42,041 bases of DNA from an uncultured Clostridia bacterium (GCA_947585795.1 CANPXG010000017.1:1-42041), one strand, 5' to 3'. Positions 21,842 to 31,357 are shown, numbered from the stretch's first letter. Made by a program: numbers and translations. Notes: a model not told the origin generated them from the sequence alone.

Positions 21842-24615
21842 AAAGTGAAATCGACAAAAAAGCAGAGGTCGGCTTTACATATACGAACGTGCTTAATGGC
21901 TTTTCCGTAACGTGCGACAGGTCGGACATAGAAAAAATAAAAGCGCTTCCCAACGTCAAAAACGTGTACACGGCGGGTTCTCACGAATACATCGAACCCC
22001 TTCAAGACGAAGGCGAAAGCGCTGTTTCGGATAATTGCTGTGAAATGATAAACGTGCCTTACATGCACGAAAAAGGATATAAAGGTCAGGGACAGGCTAT
22101 CGCGGTCATCGACAGTGAGCTTGACGTGAACCATGAATTTTTTACGTCACCGCTTGAAAGTCCAAAGTACTCAAAATCGGATATATCTGATATTATAAAC
22201 AGCCAAGATTTGAATGTGGATATAAGCGCCAACCGCGTTTACAGAAACGAAAAAATACCGTTCGCTTACAGCTACGCTAACGATAACGCGGACGTGTACA
22301 GTCTGTCAACGGTGCACGGCTCGCACGTATGCGGTATCGCGGCGGGTAAAAACGGCACGCTGAAGGACGGCACAAGGTTTTCGGGTGTCGCGCCCGAAGC
22401 GCAGATAATATTTATGGGCGTTCTTGAAAAGGGCACCTCCAAGCTCCCCGACGATGCTATTATAGCCGCTATCGACGACGCGTCGAAAATGGACGTGGCG
22501 GCGATAAATATGAGCTTGGGCGCGGACTTCACCATGTACGGTGACAAGACCGGAGAGCTTTTTGAAAAAGCTATAGACACGGCGGTAAACGCCGGTATAA
22601 TGGTATGCTCCGCGTCGGGCAACGCGAGTAACCGCGGCATCATTAATTATATACCGACCGAAAACGTAGATTACTCCGTATCGGGTATTCCCGCATCCGT
22701 GGGCGCGTCAACGTCAGTCGCGTCCGTATCGGGGAAAACGGGCGAAATATCCTCGTTCTCGTCATGGGGCACGAACACCACGCTCGACCTTAAGCCGGAA
22801 ATATCGGCTCCCGGCGGCTCTATCTACTCGTCCGTACCCGACGACAAATACGCGACCTACAGCGGCACGTCCATGGCAACGCCGCACATGTCGGGCGCGG
22901 CGGCGCTTATGCGTCAGTATGTGGAGGAAAAGTACGCGGGCAAGTACCAAAACAGCGCGCTGTTCGCGGAAAATTTGATGATGTCGGGCGCGAAGAAAAT
23001 TTGGAGCGACAAAAGTAAAAATCTGCTGTGCTCACCGCGTCAGCAGGGTGCGGGACTTGTAGACTTAAAGGCGGCAGCCGAAACTCCCGTAATACTTTTG
23101 GGCACGGGCGGAAAGTCGAAAATAAGTCTTAAAGACAAGCTCACGGACACCTTTAACATATCGTTTACCGCCAAAAATCTCACGAGTGCCGACGTTACGT
23201 ACGACACCGTGACGCTGTCCCTCATGACGGACGATCACTATATCGACCACAAGGGCAGAAACGTTGTCGATGGCTCGAAAAATCTCTCCTACACGTCGGA
23301 CGGTATGCCGCGCAGCGTTACCGTGCCGGCAAACGGTGAGAGTGAGATCACATTTAATGTGACGCTTGACGCGGCGGAGGCGGCAAAAAATCTTGAAGCG
23401 TTTACAAACGGTTTTTACCTCGAGGGCTTTGTCGAGCTTTCGGCAAGCGGCGGCGACGTGCCGACGGTAAGTATACCTTACGTCGGTTTTTACGGTGACT
23501 GGACGGACGCGGTGGCGTTCGATAAGCCGTACTACGGCGGCGGTGAGTTTGGCAGAACGTTTTTGGGTTCGGGCACGGACGCTTGTGTCTGTGAGAACGC
23601 GCCAACCCCAAGCTCAAGCCTGCGCTGTAATATACTCGGTAAAAATCAGATTTTGGAGGAGCTTATAACAAAAGGGCTTGTAACAAAATCAAACGTCAGC
23701 GATTACGGCGAATACGAGAGTGAGAGCTACGCCGGCGTGTCGCCCAACGGTGACGGCGACTTCGACTTCCTGTGCGCGGGTATCGTGCCGCAAAGACCTG
23801 TCAAAGGCTGTGATGTGCGCGTGGAGAACTCGCGCGGTGAGGTGATGGCGCTTACGCCCTCGTCGGCGACAAACGGTGATTTCGGCGTGCTGAGTAATAT
23901 GGGTAATTTCGATAAATTTTTGATAAACTGCACCGACTTTAACGACTTGTCCTCACTGTCCGACGGCGACTACACCTTGTACGCAAGCGGGCGCGTGGAC
24001 TACGACGGTGCGCGTGATGAGGAGATCGCGATGAGGTTTTACGTTGATACGAAGCCGCCGAAGATCGTGAAGAAAAATCTGCGCGTCGAAGGCGCGAAAA
24101 CGTATATAGACCTGACCGTGTCGGACGACAGGTACGTCATGGGTGCGGAAGCGGTCGGCAAAGGCGCGGACGGCGGTGAGTTTAGCGGGTACGCGTACAC
24201 AAAAGCGGCGAAAAGTGCCGATATGTCGATAGACGTGACCGACGCGGATATGTCAACGCTTAAAGTTACCGTGCTCGATTACGCGTGCAACAAGACCGTG
24301 CTGAACGTCGAGGCGGATAGTATCACAGTGACGAGCATGTCCGCGCCCGTGTACGAAAACGGCGTAACGACGCTGTCATTTACCATCGCAAACGACGGAT
24401 TGATCGACGCGTCGGCGGATGTTGTCGCGGCGGTGTACGACGGTAACGCTTTGACAGCCGTGTCGGTAAACGGTAACGAAACCGTGCCGCGCGGTGAAAG
24501 CCGTCAGGCGCTGACATTTAGCGGTGAGGTAAAGGGTACGGTCAAGCTTATGATTTTCGATAGCCTAAGCACGTTAAAACCTCTCGGGTTCGGTGAAAGG
24601 TTTGTGGTGGAATAA
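21808..24615 (+). CDS. S8 subtilase, C5a-peptidase/lactocepin-like, main part after frameshift
   Basis: 935 residues from the first ATG of this frame. The catalytic triad is intact: Asp102 (AIAVIDSELDVNHEF), His170 (STVHGSHVCG), Ser355 (YSGTSMATPHMSG), with oxyanion Asn272 (SASGN). The end of the propeptide is at residues 1-60 (NGFSVTCDRSDIEKIKALPNV). After the catalytic domain comes a Fn3-like (DUF1034) domain around residues 435-560 (LTDTFNISFTAKNLTSADV), then beta-rich domains to the end. No LPXTG anchor or C-terminal helix is visible, so it was probably secreted to digest proteins. No ribosome binding site precedes ATG 21808, and without the upstream signal peptide the product could not be exported, so the gene is broken, misassembled, or frameshifted. 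Confidence 0.88.
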   Translation: MSLQSEIQSDIKSEIDKKAEVGFTYTNVLNGFSVTCDRSDIEKIKALPNVKNVYTAGSHEYIEPLQDEGESAVSDNCCEMINVPYMHEKGYKGQGQAIAVIDSELDVNHEFFTSPLESPKYSKSDISDIINSQDLNVDISANRVYRNEKIPFAYSYANDNADVYSLSTVHGSHVCGIAAGKNGTLKDGTRFSGVAPEAQIIFMGVLEKGTSKLPDDAIIAAIDDASKMDVAAINMSLGADFTMYGDKTGELFEKAIDTAVNAGIMVCSASGNASNRGIINYIPTENVDYSVSGIPASVGASTSVASVSGKTGEISSFSSWGTNTTLDLKPEISAPGGSIYSSVPDDKYATYSGTSMATPHMSGAAALMRQYVEEKYAGKYQNSALFAENLMMSGAKKIWSDKSKNLLCSPRQQGAGLVDLKAAAETPVILLGTGGKSKISLKDKLTDTFNISFTAKNLTSADVTYDTVTLSLMTDDHYIDHKGRNVVDGSKNLSYTSDGMPRSVTVPANGESEITFNVTLDAAEAAKNLEAFTNGFYLEGFVELSASGGDVPTVSIPYVGFYGDWTDAVAFDKPYYGGGEFGRTFLGSGTDACVCENAPTPSSSLRCNILGKNQILEELITKGLVTKSNVSDYGEYESESYAGVSPNGDGDFDFLCAGIVPQRPVKGCDVRVENSRGEVMALTPSSATNGDFGVLSNMGNFDKFLINCTDFNDLSSLSDGDYTLYASGRVDYDGARDEEIAMRFYVDTKPPKIVKKNLRVEGAKTYIDLTVSDDRYVMGAEAVGKGADGGEFSGYAYTKAAKSADMSIDVTDADMSTLKVTVLDYACNKTVLNVEADSITVTSMSAPVYENGVTTLSFTIANDGLIDASADVVAAVYDGNALTAVSVNGNETVPRGESRQALTFSGEVKGTVKLMIFDSLSTLKPLGFGERFVVE

Positions 24616-24644
24616 AAAAACTGCCCTGAGAGGGCAGTTTTTTT
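24614..24644. terminator. bidirectional terminator between the subtilase and galT
   Basis: AAAAAAACTGCCCT pairs perfectly with AGGGCAGTTTTTTT around a 3-base loop. It directly follows the subtilase stop and lies 14 bp past the galT stop on the other strand. Confidence 0.93.
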
Positions 24645-24658
24645 ATTGCTATCAATAT

Positions 24659-25642
24659 TTAGCCGTTCATTTTTTTCAAAAACTTTTCGTGGGCGGCGCG
24701 GAGTTCAACAGCCTTTTCTTCGGGGGCTGTCGGGTTACAGTGCGCCCACGCGCCCGTTTCCGATGACGCGTTGAACTTCTGCTTGTCCGCGCTTCTCATC
24801 GGCGGATAGAACGCGATGTGGAAATGGTAGTAATCCGACACGTCCTCGCCGTTTACGGGGTTCTGGTACATGCACATCATGTACGGGAACGGATAGTCGA
24901 ACAGACTGTCCAGCGTACCCGCCGCCTCTTTAAGCGCCGACGCGAGGCTTGTCTTTTCCTTGTCGGTCATCTGTGTGAGGTTCTGATAGTGACGCTTTGC
25001 CGCGATGTAGATACCGTAGGGATATTCACAGTAGAACGGCAGGAACACTATAAAGTCGTCGTTCTCGAATATAATTCTCTTTTCAGCCTTGACCTCGTCC
25101 TCGAGCATGTCGCATATAAGGCAGTGGTGCGTTTCGTCAAAATGTTCCTTGCACGACTCCATTTCAAGCTCCAGTTTTTTCGGAATTACCGAATAGCCGT
25201 AAATCTGACCGTGCGGGTGCGGCATCGTTACGCCGACAACATCTCCCCTGTTCTCGAATATGAACACGTACTTTATCTTCGGATCCGCGCTTATCTCCTC
25301 AAAACGGTTTGTCCAAAGGTCTACAAGCTCTCTTATATGAGGAACGGAAAGCTCCGGAAGCGTCACCGTGTGCTCGGGTGAGTACAAAATTACCTCGCAC
25401 TTGCCATATGCGGGCTTTGTCTTGTAAATTCTCGTTTCCACGTCGTCGGGAACCGGCGGGTCCTGCGAAAGCGCGGGGAAGTCGTTATCGTGTTTATGTA
25501 CCGTAAAGCTCTTTGGCACCTTGTCGTTGTCCGGACCGGGACAGAACGGGCACCAATCCTTCGGCATCTGCGGTCTGTTCTGACGGTGTGACGCGATCAT
25601 CACCCAGTCCTTTACAAGCGGGTTCCAACGTAATTCAGCCAT
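24659..25642 (-). CDS. galT: galactose-1-phosphate uridylyltransferase
   Basis: 327 residues, the class I HIT-superfamily GalT. It exchanges UMP between UDP-glucose and galactose-1-phosphate in the Leloir pathway. The zinc site begins with C31 and C34 (DWCPFCPGPDN), the catalytic HPH is in PHPHGQIYGYS, and YYHFHIAFYPP supplies C-terminal metal ligands. ENRGDVVGVTMPHPHGQ is a strongly conserved segment. AAGGAGG precedes the start. Single-gene unit with its own promoter (25680-25708). galE and a true galK are not in the window; the only galactokinase relative nearby is the catalytically empty protein at 20381. Confidence 0.96.
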   Translation of the reverse strand: MAELRWNPLVKDWVMIASHRQNRPQMPKDWCPFCPGPDNDKVPKSFTVHKHDNDFPALSQDPPVPDDVETRIYKTKPAYGKCEVILYSPEHTVTLPELSVPHIRELVDLWTNRFEEISADPKIKYVFIFENRGDVVGVTMPHPHGQIYGYSVIPKKLELEMESCKEHFDETHHCLICDMLEDEVKAEKRIIFENDDFIVFLPFYCEYPYGIYIAAKRHYQNLTQMTDKEKTSLASALKEAAGTLDSLFDYPFPYMMCMYQNPVNGEDVSDYYHFHIAFYPPMRSADKQKFNASSETGAWAHCNPTAPEEKAVELRAAHEKFLKKMNG

Positions 25643-25679
25643 TGTGTGTTTCCTCCTTGGATTTTCATATTATAAGTAT

Positions 25680-25708
25680 ATTTTACACCAAACGCCGCGA
25701 TTAGTCAA
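25680..25708 (-). promoter_or_regulatory. sigma-A promoter for galT
   Basis: TTGACT (25703-25708) and TAAAAT (25680-25685) on the minus strand are 17 bases apart; a second TATAAT-like box lies about 10 bases downstream. Confidence 0.7.
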
Positions 25709-25715
25709 TATGAAA

Positions 25716-27134
25716 TCAAGCAAGTTCAAGAGTAAATGTGAATTTTGTATATTTTGCCGCCGAGCCTTCCTTCGTGTCCACACTCTCCACCCAAACGTTT
25801 TGTTTATGGAGCGTCAGAATGTTTTTGACGAACGACAAGCCCAAGCCCGCGCCGCTTTTTTCGCTTTGGCGCGACTTGTCCGTCTTATAGAAACGGTTGA
25901 ATATATTGTTTAGATCCGCGCCGTTTATACCGTCGCCGAAGTTACCGATACAAAATCTCGCCTTACCCTTTTCCGTCCACGTCCTTATACCTATCGTGGT
26001 GTTGGGGTAGCTGAATTTTACGGCGTTGTCCAAAAGATTTATTATAACGCGCGCGATCGCGTCATGGTCGGCAAGGACCTTTAGCTCGTCGTTTTCAAAA
26101 TCAACGTTGAGCTCGAGATTTTTCTCGTCTATACGTGCGCCCATACTTATTATGCTCACGCGCGTAAGCTCGTTTAAGTCAAACTCGCTTATGTCGAGCT
26201 TGTACTCGCTCGACGACATCTTTGACATTTCAAGCATATCGTTTACCATTTTCGTGAGCCGTTTGCTCTCGTCGAGCACGATTTTAAGGTACTCGTCCTC
26301 CTTTTCCTTCGGGATCGTTCCGTCCATAATGCCCTCGATAAATCCCGATATACTCGTCATCGGCGTGCGAAGCTCGTGCGACACGTCGCTTATAAAGTCG
26401 CTGCGCGTCTTTTCAAGCGCCTCCACGGAGTCTGCCATAAAGTTAAAACTCGACGCAAGCTGTCCGACCTCGTCCGCGCTCGTTACCGCGACGCGCTTGT
26501 CGTACTTGCCGGACGCGATATTGCGCGCTGCGCGGTTTATTTCAACGATAGGCTTTGAAATACGCTTTGACTGCGTGTACACCAGCGCCGCCGCAACCAA
26601 TACGGAAAGCGCCGACGACAAAATCACCGCGTAAAAAAGTTCTATCGAAATTTTTCTGACGTTAAACAGAGCCGTGTTGAAGAACATCGCGCCGACGACC
26701 GTGCCGCCGTAGCGCACGGGTACTCCGACCACGCGCACCTTTTCGCTGTACGCGCCGTTAAATGTCGATGTTCCCTCTATCGTTCTGCCGCTTGTCACCG
26801 CGTTTATAAAATTGTCCGGGACGACACTTATGCTCGACGTTGCCGCGATTACCTCGCCCTTGGTGTTCGTCACTATAATATCCGACGAAAGAAAGTCCGC
26901 CCACGACCGCAAAATTTGATTGTAGCCCATCGCAAGACGTATATTGTTGTTCTCTATCTGCATCTGCGCCGTCCAGTACTCTATCGTTTCGCTCACCTTC
27001 ATAACATTCTCCGTATGCTGCTTCAGCGCGAACCGATTTACGAAAATACCGACCGACACCGATACCGACGTAAATACCAGCACGAGTATTATCGCGTATG
27101 TCCAAAATAAGCGGCTAAGTATACTCTTAAACAT
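25716..27134 (-). CDS. membrane sensor histidine kinase (HAMP-HisKA-HATPase)
   Basis: 472 residues. Helix 1 (about residues 10-32), an extracytoplasmic sensor region of about 130 residues, helix 2 (about 165-187, VILSSALSVLVAAALVY), HAMP (about 190-240), HisKA with the phosphorylated His in FISDVSHELRTPMTS, and a HATPase domain with N box IINLLDNAVKF, F box FNRFYKTDKSR and G2 box GAGLGLSFVK. The G1 box reads IGNFGDGING, with Asn where most kinases have Asp (DNGxGI). It follows its response regulator with no gap: the regulator stop and this ATG are adjacent. Signal unknown; the layout is like PhoR/VicK-type sensors. Confidence 0.94.
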   Translation of the reverse strand: MFKSILSRLFWTYAIILVLVFTSVSVSVGIFVNRFALKQHTENVMKVSETIEYWTAQMQIENNNIRLAMGYNQILRSWADFLSSDIIVTNTKGEVIAATSSISVVPDNFINAVTSGRTIEGTSTFNGAYSEKVRVVGVPVRYGGTVVGAMFFNTALFNVRKISIELFYAVILSSALSVLVAAALVYTQSKRISKPIVEINRAARNIASGKYDKRVAVTSADEVGQLASSFNFMADSVEALEKTRSDFISDVSHELRTPMTSISGFIEGIMDGTIPKEKEDEYLKIVLDESKRLTKMVNDMLEMSKMSSSEYKLDISEFDLNELTRVSIISMGARIDEKNLELNVDFENDELKVLADHDAIARVIINLLDNAVKFSYPNTTIGIRTWTEKGKARFCIGNFGDGINGADLNNIFNRFYKTDKSRQSEKSGAGLGLSFVKNILTLHKQNVWVESVDTKEGSAAKYTKFTFTLELA

Positions 27135-27821
27135 TTATCTGACCTCGAATTTATATCCAACGCCCCATACCGTTTTAAGCTGCCAATTTGCCTCCACTCC
27201 CTCAAGCTTTTCGCGAAGGCGCTTTATGTGCACGTCCACGGTGCGTGAGTCGCCGAAATAGTCGAAGCCCCATACCTCCTCCAAAAGCTGCTCGCGCGTG
27301 AACACGCGGTTCGGGTTCGAGGCGAGGAAGTAGAGAAGCTCCAGCTCCTTCGGCGGTATCTCCATTATGTTGCCGTTGATTTTAAGCTCGTAATTCGTAA
27401 GATTTATGGTAAGGTTCGGGAAAACTATCTCCTTTTCCGCGTTCGTTTCCTTGTTATCGCTTCTCCGAAGCACCGCCTTTACGCGCGCGATAAGCTCCTT
27501 CGGCTCGAACGGTTTTACCATGTAATCGTCCGCGCCGAGCTCAAGTCCCAGTACCTTATCAAACGTTTCGCCCTTCGCGGTGAGCATGATTATGGGGATA
27601 TTGCTTACGCGCCGTATCTCGCGGCATACCTGCCAGCCGTCCATTTCCGGCATCATTACGTCGAGTATTACGATAGACGGCGCCTCCGACTTAAACAGTT
27701 CAACCGCTTTTTTGCCGTCCTCCGCCACAACGGTTGAAAAACCGTCCTTTTCAAAATACAGCTTTATAAGCTCCGCTATATGCTTATCATCATCCGCTAT
27801 AAGTACCTTATTATTGTTCAT
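27135..27821 (-). CDS. OmpR/PhoB-family response regulator
   Basis: 228 residues. The receiver domain has the acidic pair in VLIADDDKHIAEL, the phosphorylated Asp in IVILDVMMPEMDGWQV, Thr in MLTAKGE and Lys in MVKPFEPKELI. A C-terminal winged helix (about residues 130-228, with PPKELELLYFLASNPNRVFTREQLLEEVWGFD and RTVDVHIKRLREKLE) binds DNA. The partner kinase follows directly. GGGAGG lies before the start. It is transcribed away from ychF. Targets cannot be read from sequence. Confidence 0.96.
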   Translation of the reverse strand: MNNNKVLIADDDKHIAELIKLYFEKDGFSTVVAEDGKKAVELFKSEAPSIVILDVMMPEMDGWQVCREIRRVSNIPIIMLTAKGETFDKVLGLELGADDYMVKPFEPKELIARVKAVLRRSDNKETNAEKEIVFPNLTINLTNYELKINGNIMEIPPKELELLYFLASNPNRVFTREQLLEEVWGFDYFGDSRTVDVHIKRLREKLEGVEANWQLKTVWGVGYKFEVR

Positions 27822-27898
27822 TTCCTTTTTCCTCCCGCGTTTTTAACGCTTTAATGTTGAAATAAGTATATCACATCTTAAAAAAATAATAAAGAGTA

Positions 27899-27927
27899 TT
27901 GCGCAAATCTTTTAAATGTTATATAAT
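27899..27927 (+). promoter_or_regulatory. sigma-A promoter for ychF
   Basis: TTGCGC (27899-27904) and perfect TATAAT (27922-27927), spacer 17. Start near 27934, about 60 bases before the gene at 27996. Confidence 0.75.
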
Positions 27928-27995
27928 AAATTCACAGATTTTTTACAAAATAATGCCAAATCGGCGTGTTTTGGCGTATGAAAGGACGAAATATA

Positions 27996-29090
27996 ATGAA
28001 ATTGGGAATAGTAGGTCTGCCGAATGTCGGCAAATCAACGTTGTTTAACGCGATAACGCAGGCGGGCGCGGAGAGCGCGAATTACCCGTTCTGCACGATC
28101 GAGCCGAATATAGGTATCGTGGACGTGCCGGACGAGCGTCTTGACAAGCTCGCGGATATGTATCATCCGAAAAAGGTGACGCACGCGTATATTGAGTTCG
28201 TGGACATCGCGGGACTTGTAAAGGGCGCGTCGAAGGGCGAAGGCTTGGGTAACAAGTTTTTGTCGCACATACGTGAGGTTGACGCTGTTGTGCACGTTGT
28301 GCGCTGCTTCGAGGACGACAATATCACGCACGTGGACGGTTCGATAGATCCGCTTCGCGATATAGAAACGATCAATCTTGAGCTTATTTTCTCTGACGCG
28401 GAAATTATAGACAGGCGCATCGACCGTACAAAAAAGATGATGAAGGGCGACAAGTCGCTCGCGAAAGAGCTTGCGCTGTTGGAGCGCGTAAAGGCGGCAC
28501 TCGAGGACGGTATACCCGCGCGCAGCCTTGAATACGACGAGGACGAGGCGGCGATCATGAAGGAAATCGCGCTCATCTCGATGAAGCCGGTAATTTACGC
28601 CGCCAACGTTGCGGAGGACGACTTTTCAAAGGGTATCGAAAATAACGAGTATGTAAATAAAGTAAAGGAATTTGCCGCGAAGGAAAATTCACAGGTAATG
28701 CCCGTCAGCGCGCGTATAGAAGAGGAAATAGCCATGCTCGACGGTGACGAAAAGGCTATGTTCCTCGAGGAATTGGGTATGGCGGAGTCCGGTCTTGACA
28801 GACTTATAAAGGCGAGTTACACGCTTTTGGGACTTATCAGCTACCTTACCGCGGGTGAGCCGGAGGTGCGCGCGTGGACTATCACAAAGGGCACAAAAGC
28901 TCCGCAGGCGGCAGGTAAAATTCATACAGACTTTGAGCGCGGCTTCATACGCGCCGAGGTGGTGCACTATAACGACCTCATGGCTTGCGGCTCTATGGCG
29001 GCGGCAAAGGAGAAGGGCTTGGTGCGCAGCGAGGGCAAGGAATACGTAATGCAGGACGGCGACATTGTACTGTTCCGCTTTAACGTGTAA
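27996..29090 (+). CDS. ychF: redox-regulated ATPase YchF (Obg family)
   Basis: 364 residues, full length. YchF is an Obg-type P-loop protein that prefers ATP and binds ribosomes. It has G1 GLPNVGKSTLFNA, switch region NYPFCTIEPNIGIVDVPDERL, G3 DIAGLVKGASKGEGLGNKFL and a C-terminal TGS domain (about residues 280-364, SYLTAGEPEVRAWTITKGTKAP to DIVLFRFNV). The frame is open from 27966, but AAAGGA precedes the ATG at 27996 and the family begins MKLGIVG, so 27996 is used. Two glycosyltransferase genes follow after 17 bp. Confidence 0.96.
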   Translation: MKLGIVGLPNVGKSTLFNAITQAGAESANYPFCTIEPNIGIVDVPDERLDKLADMYHPKKVTHAYIEFVDIAGLVKGASKGEGLGNKFLSHIREVDAVVHVVRCFEDDNITHVDGSIDPLRDIETINLELIFSDAEIIDRRIDRTKKMMKGDKSLAKELALLERVKAALEDGIPARSLEYDEDEAAIMKEIALISMKPVIYAANVAEDDFSKGIENNEYVNKVKEFAAKENSQVMPVSARIEEEIAMLDGDEKAMFLEELGMAESGLDRLIKASYTLLGLISYLTAGEPEVRAWTITKGTKAPQAAGKIHTDFERGFIRAEVVHYNDLMACGSMAAAKEKGLVRSEGKEYVMQDGDIVLFRFNV

Positions 29091-29107
29091 ATTGCGGGTG
29101 ACGAAAA

Positions 29108-30055
29108 ATGGATAAACTTATAAGCATTGTCGTCCCCTGCTATAACGAGGCGGCAGCATTGCCGTACTTTTACGGTGAAATAACGAAACAGTCCGACGTG
29201 ATGAAGGACAAATACGGCGCGGATTTTGAGATTTTGTTTGTGAATGACGGTTCGAAGGACAACACGCTTTCCATTATAAAGGAATACGCCGCGAAGGACG
29301 CGCGCGTCAAATACGTGTCCTTTTCGCGTAACTTCGGTAAGGAATCGGCGATATATGCCGGACTTAAATACAGCGCCGGTGATTACGTGTGCGTAATGGA
29401 CGCGGACCTGCAGGATCCGCCGTCAATGCTTTGCGAAATGTACGAGGCGGTCGCGAACGAGGGCTATGACTGTGCCGCCGCAAGACGCGTTACGCGTAAA
29501 GGTGAGCCGCCGGTGCGCTCGTTGTTTGCGCGTCTTTTTTACAGAATTATCAATAAAATTTCAAACGCCGACATAGCGGACGGAGCGCGCGACTACCGCC
29601 TTATGACGCGTCAGGTCGCCGACGCTGTACTTGAAATGGGTGAATACAACCGTTTTTCAAAGGGTATTTTCGGCTGGGTCGGCTTTGAAACGAAGTGGAT
29701 AGAATTTGAGAATACGGAGCGCGTCGCCGGCGAAACGAAATGGTCGTTTTGGCGGCTGTTCCTTTACTCGCTCGACGGCGTGATAGGTTTTTCGACTGCC
29801 CCGCTTGCGATAGCGTCCGTACTGGGATTTATATTCTGCATGGTGTCGTTTATTATGATCGCGGTCATAATAATAAAAACGGTCATTTGGGGCGATCCCG
29901 TCGCGGGCTACCCGTCGCTCGTGTGCATAATATTTTTCGTCGCGGGCGTGCAGACGTTTTGTATCGGAATTTTAGGTCAGTATCTCGCGAAAACGTATCT
30001 CGAAACGAAAAACAGACCAATATATATCATTAAAGAAAAAAATATCGGAGAGTGA
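29108..30055 (+). CDS. GT2 polyprenyl-phosphate glycosyltransferase (GtrB/DPM-like) with two C-terminal helices
   Basis: 315 residues. A GT-A domain at the N-terminus has SIVVPCYNEAAALPYFY, FVNDGSKDNT, VSFSRNFGKESAIYAGLKYS and the DxD-type CVMDADLQDPPS. It is followed by two membrane helices (about residues 225-250 and 268-295) as in GtrB/ArnC-like enzymes, which transfer a sugar from a nucleotide donor to polyprenyl phosphate on the cytoplasmic face. The sugar is not predictable, although glucose or mannose is typical. The next gene, 6 bp on, is a PIG-V-like membrane transferase that could use the lipid-linked sugar. Confidence 0.9.
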   Translation: MDKLISIVVPCYNEAAALPYFYGEITKQSDVMKDKYGADFEILFVNDGSKDNTLSIIKEYAAKDARVKYVSFSRNFGKESAIYAGLKYSAGDYVCVMDADLQDPPSMLCEMYEAVANEGYDCAAARRVTRKGEPPVRSLFARLFYRIINKISNADIADGARDYRLMTRQVADAVLEMGEYNRFSKGIFGWVGFETKWIEFENTERVAGETKWSFWRLFLYSLDGVIGFSTAPLAIASVLGFIFCMVSFIMIAVIIIKTVIWGDPVAGYPSLVCIIFFVAGVQTFCIGILGQYLAKTYLETKNRPIYIIKEKNIGE

Positions 30056-30061
30056 TCAAAT

Positions 30062-31357
30062 ATGATTTGGAGCGTTGTGGTTTCAATAATATTTTTCGCG
30101 GGCACCGCGTTATTTTTGGTGCGCCTTGTAAGTGAGGCGGGCGTTACGCTCCCAAAAAAACGCGCGCTGTCGTTTATGACGGAGGATAAATTCGGCGCGT
30201 ACAGCGGTGAAAAGGTCGGCGTGAAGGAGTGTGCGCGCGTTTTTCTTTTTGCGCTTATTTTCAGAGTGATAGTGTACGCGCTCGCGTGGATGGCAGCCGC
30301 GATTTTCAGTGACGGTGCAAGCTTTTCCGACTACTTTGCAAAGTGGAACCTGTGGGACGCGCCGCACTACCTTGAAATCGCGCAAAACGGCTACGCTCAG
30401 CACGTTGAAAACGGACAGCACTTATTTCTTGTGTTCTTCCCGCTTTACCCGCTGCTTGTGAGAATAGTTTCATCCATAGCGCGTAACTACGTCGCGTCCG
30501 CGCTGATCACGTCAACGCTCTGCTACTGCGGCGGCGCGGCGGTGATGTACAAGCTTGTCGCGGAGGATTACAATAAATCAATCGCACGCACGAGCGTTGT
30601 GCTGCTGTCGGTTTCGCCGTTCGCGTTCTACTTCGGCGGCATAATGACCGAAAGCGCGTTCTTCCTTGTGACGGTCGCGATGTTCCTCGCGATACGCCGC
30701 CACAAATGGCTCACGGCAGGTATCCTCGGCATATTGGCGTCGCTCACGCGCTCGGTGGGCGTGCTTATGGTGATCCCCGCCGCGGTGGAGTGGATATCCT
30801 CGGAAAAGCCCGTGACGCTTGTAAGAGAAAAAGGCGTGAAGGAGCTTTGGAAACGGTTTGTAAAGCTGCTGCCCGTCGCGCTCACGCCGATAGGTACGCT
30901 TATATACTTGTATATAAACTACAAGGTCGAGGGGAACCCGTTCGCTTTTATGAAATATCAGAGTGAGCACTGGTCGATGAACTTGCAGTTCTTCCCCAAA
31001 ACGCTCACCATGCTTTTTGAGCGTGGTTTCAGTCCCAGCGAGAGTTTGACGTTCCGCGCAAGCCTGTTTTTACCGGCGCTTTTTTGCGCGTCGTTCGCGT
31101 CTTTGGCGGTACTTTTCGGCGCAAGGCGCTTACGGTCGATGTACAGCGCGTTCATGATAGTGTATTTTATGTTTAACGTCGCCGCGTCGTGGCCACTCAG
31201 TCTGACGCGGTACATGAGCTGTATGTTCCCCGCGTTTTGGCTTATCGCTGCGCTCACGGATAAGCATAAACAGTTTGAGCTGCCCGTCGCGGTCATGAGC
31301 GCGATTTGCTTCGGAATATACCTGACCGGCTATATCACGGTTCATAATATAATGTAA
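30062..31357 (+). CDS. PIG-V-like (mannosyltransferase family) integral membrane glycosyltransferase
   Basis: 431 residues with about ten hydrophobic helices. The GT-C type loop has WNLWDAPHYLEIAQNGY, with the Asp of the WDxxHY motif, followed by FFPLYPLLVRIVSS; SPFAFYFGGIMTESAFF is the second conserved stretch of the bacterial PIG-V relatives. These enzymes take a sugar from a polyprenyl-phosphate carrier outside the membrane and move it to a glycan or protein. The gene begins 6 bp after the GT2 gene, with GGAGAG upstream; together they look like a donor-making and donor-using pair. Acceptor unknown. A strong terminator follows. Confidence 0.85.
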   Translation: MIWSVVVSIIFFAGTALFLVRLVSEAGVTLPKKRALSFMTEDKFGAYSGEKVGVKECARVFLFALIFRVIVYALAWMAAAIFSDGASFSDYFAKWNLWDAPHYLEIAQNGYAQHVENGQHLFLVFFPLYPLLVRIVSSIARNYVASALITSTLCYCGGAAVMYKLVAEDYNKSIARTSVVLLSVSPFAFYFGGIMTESAFFLVTVAMFLAIRRHKWLTAGILGILASLTRSVGVLMVIPAAVEWISSEKPVTLVREKGVKELWKRFVKLLPVALTPIGTLIYLYINYKVEGNPFAFMKYQSEHWSMNLQFFPKTLTMLFERGFSPSESLTFRASLFLPALFCASFASLAVLFGARRLRSMYSAFMIVYFMFNVAASWPLSLTRYMSCMFPAFWLIAALTDKHKQFELPVAVMSAICFGIYLTGYITVHNIM

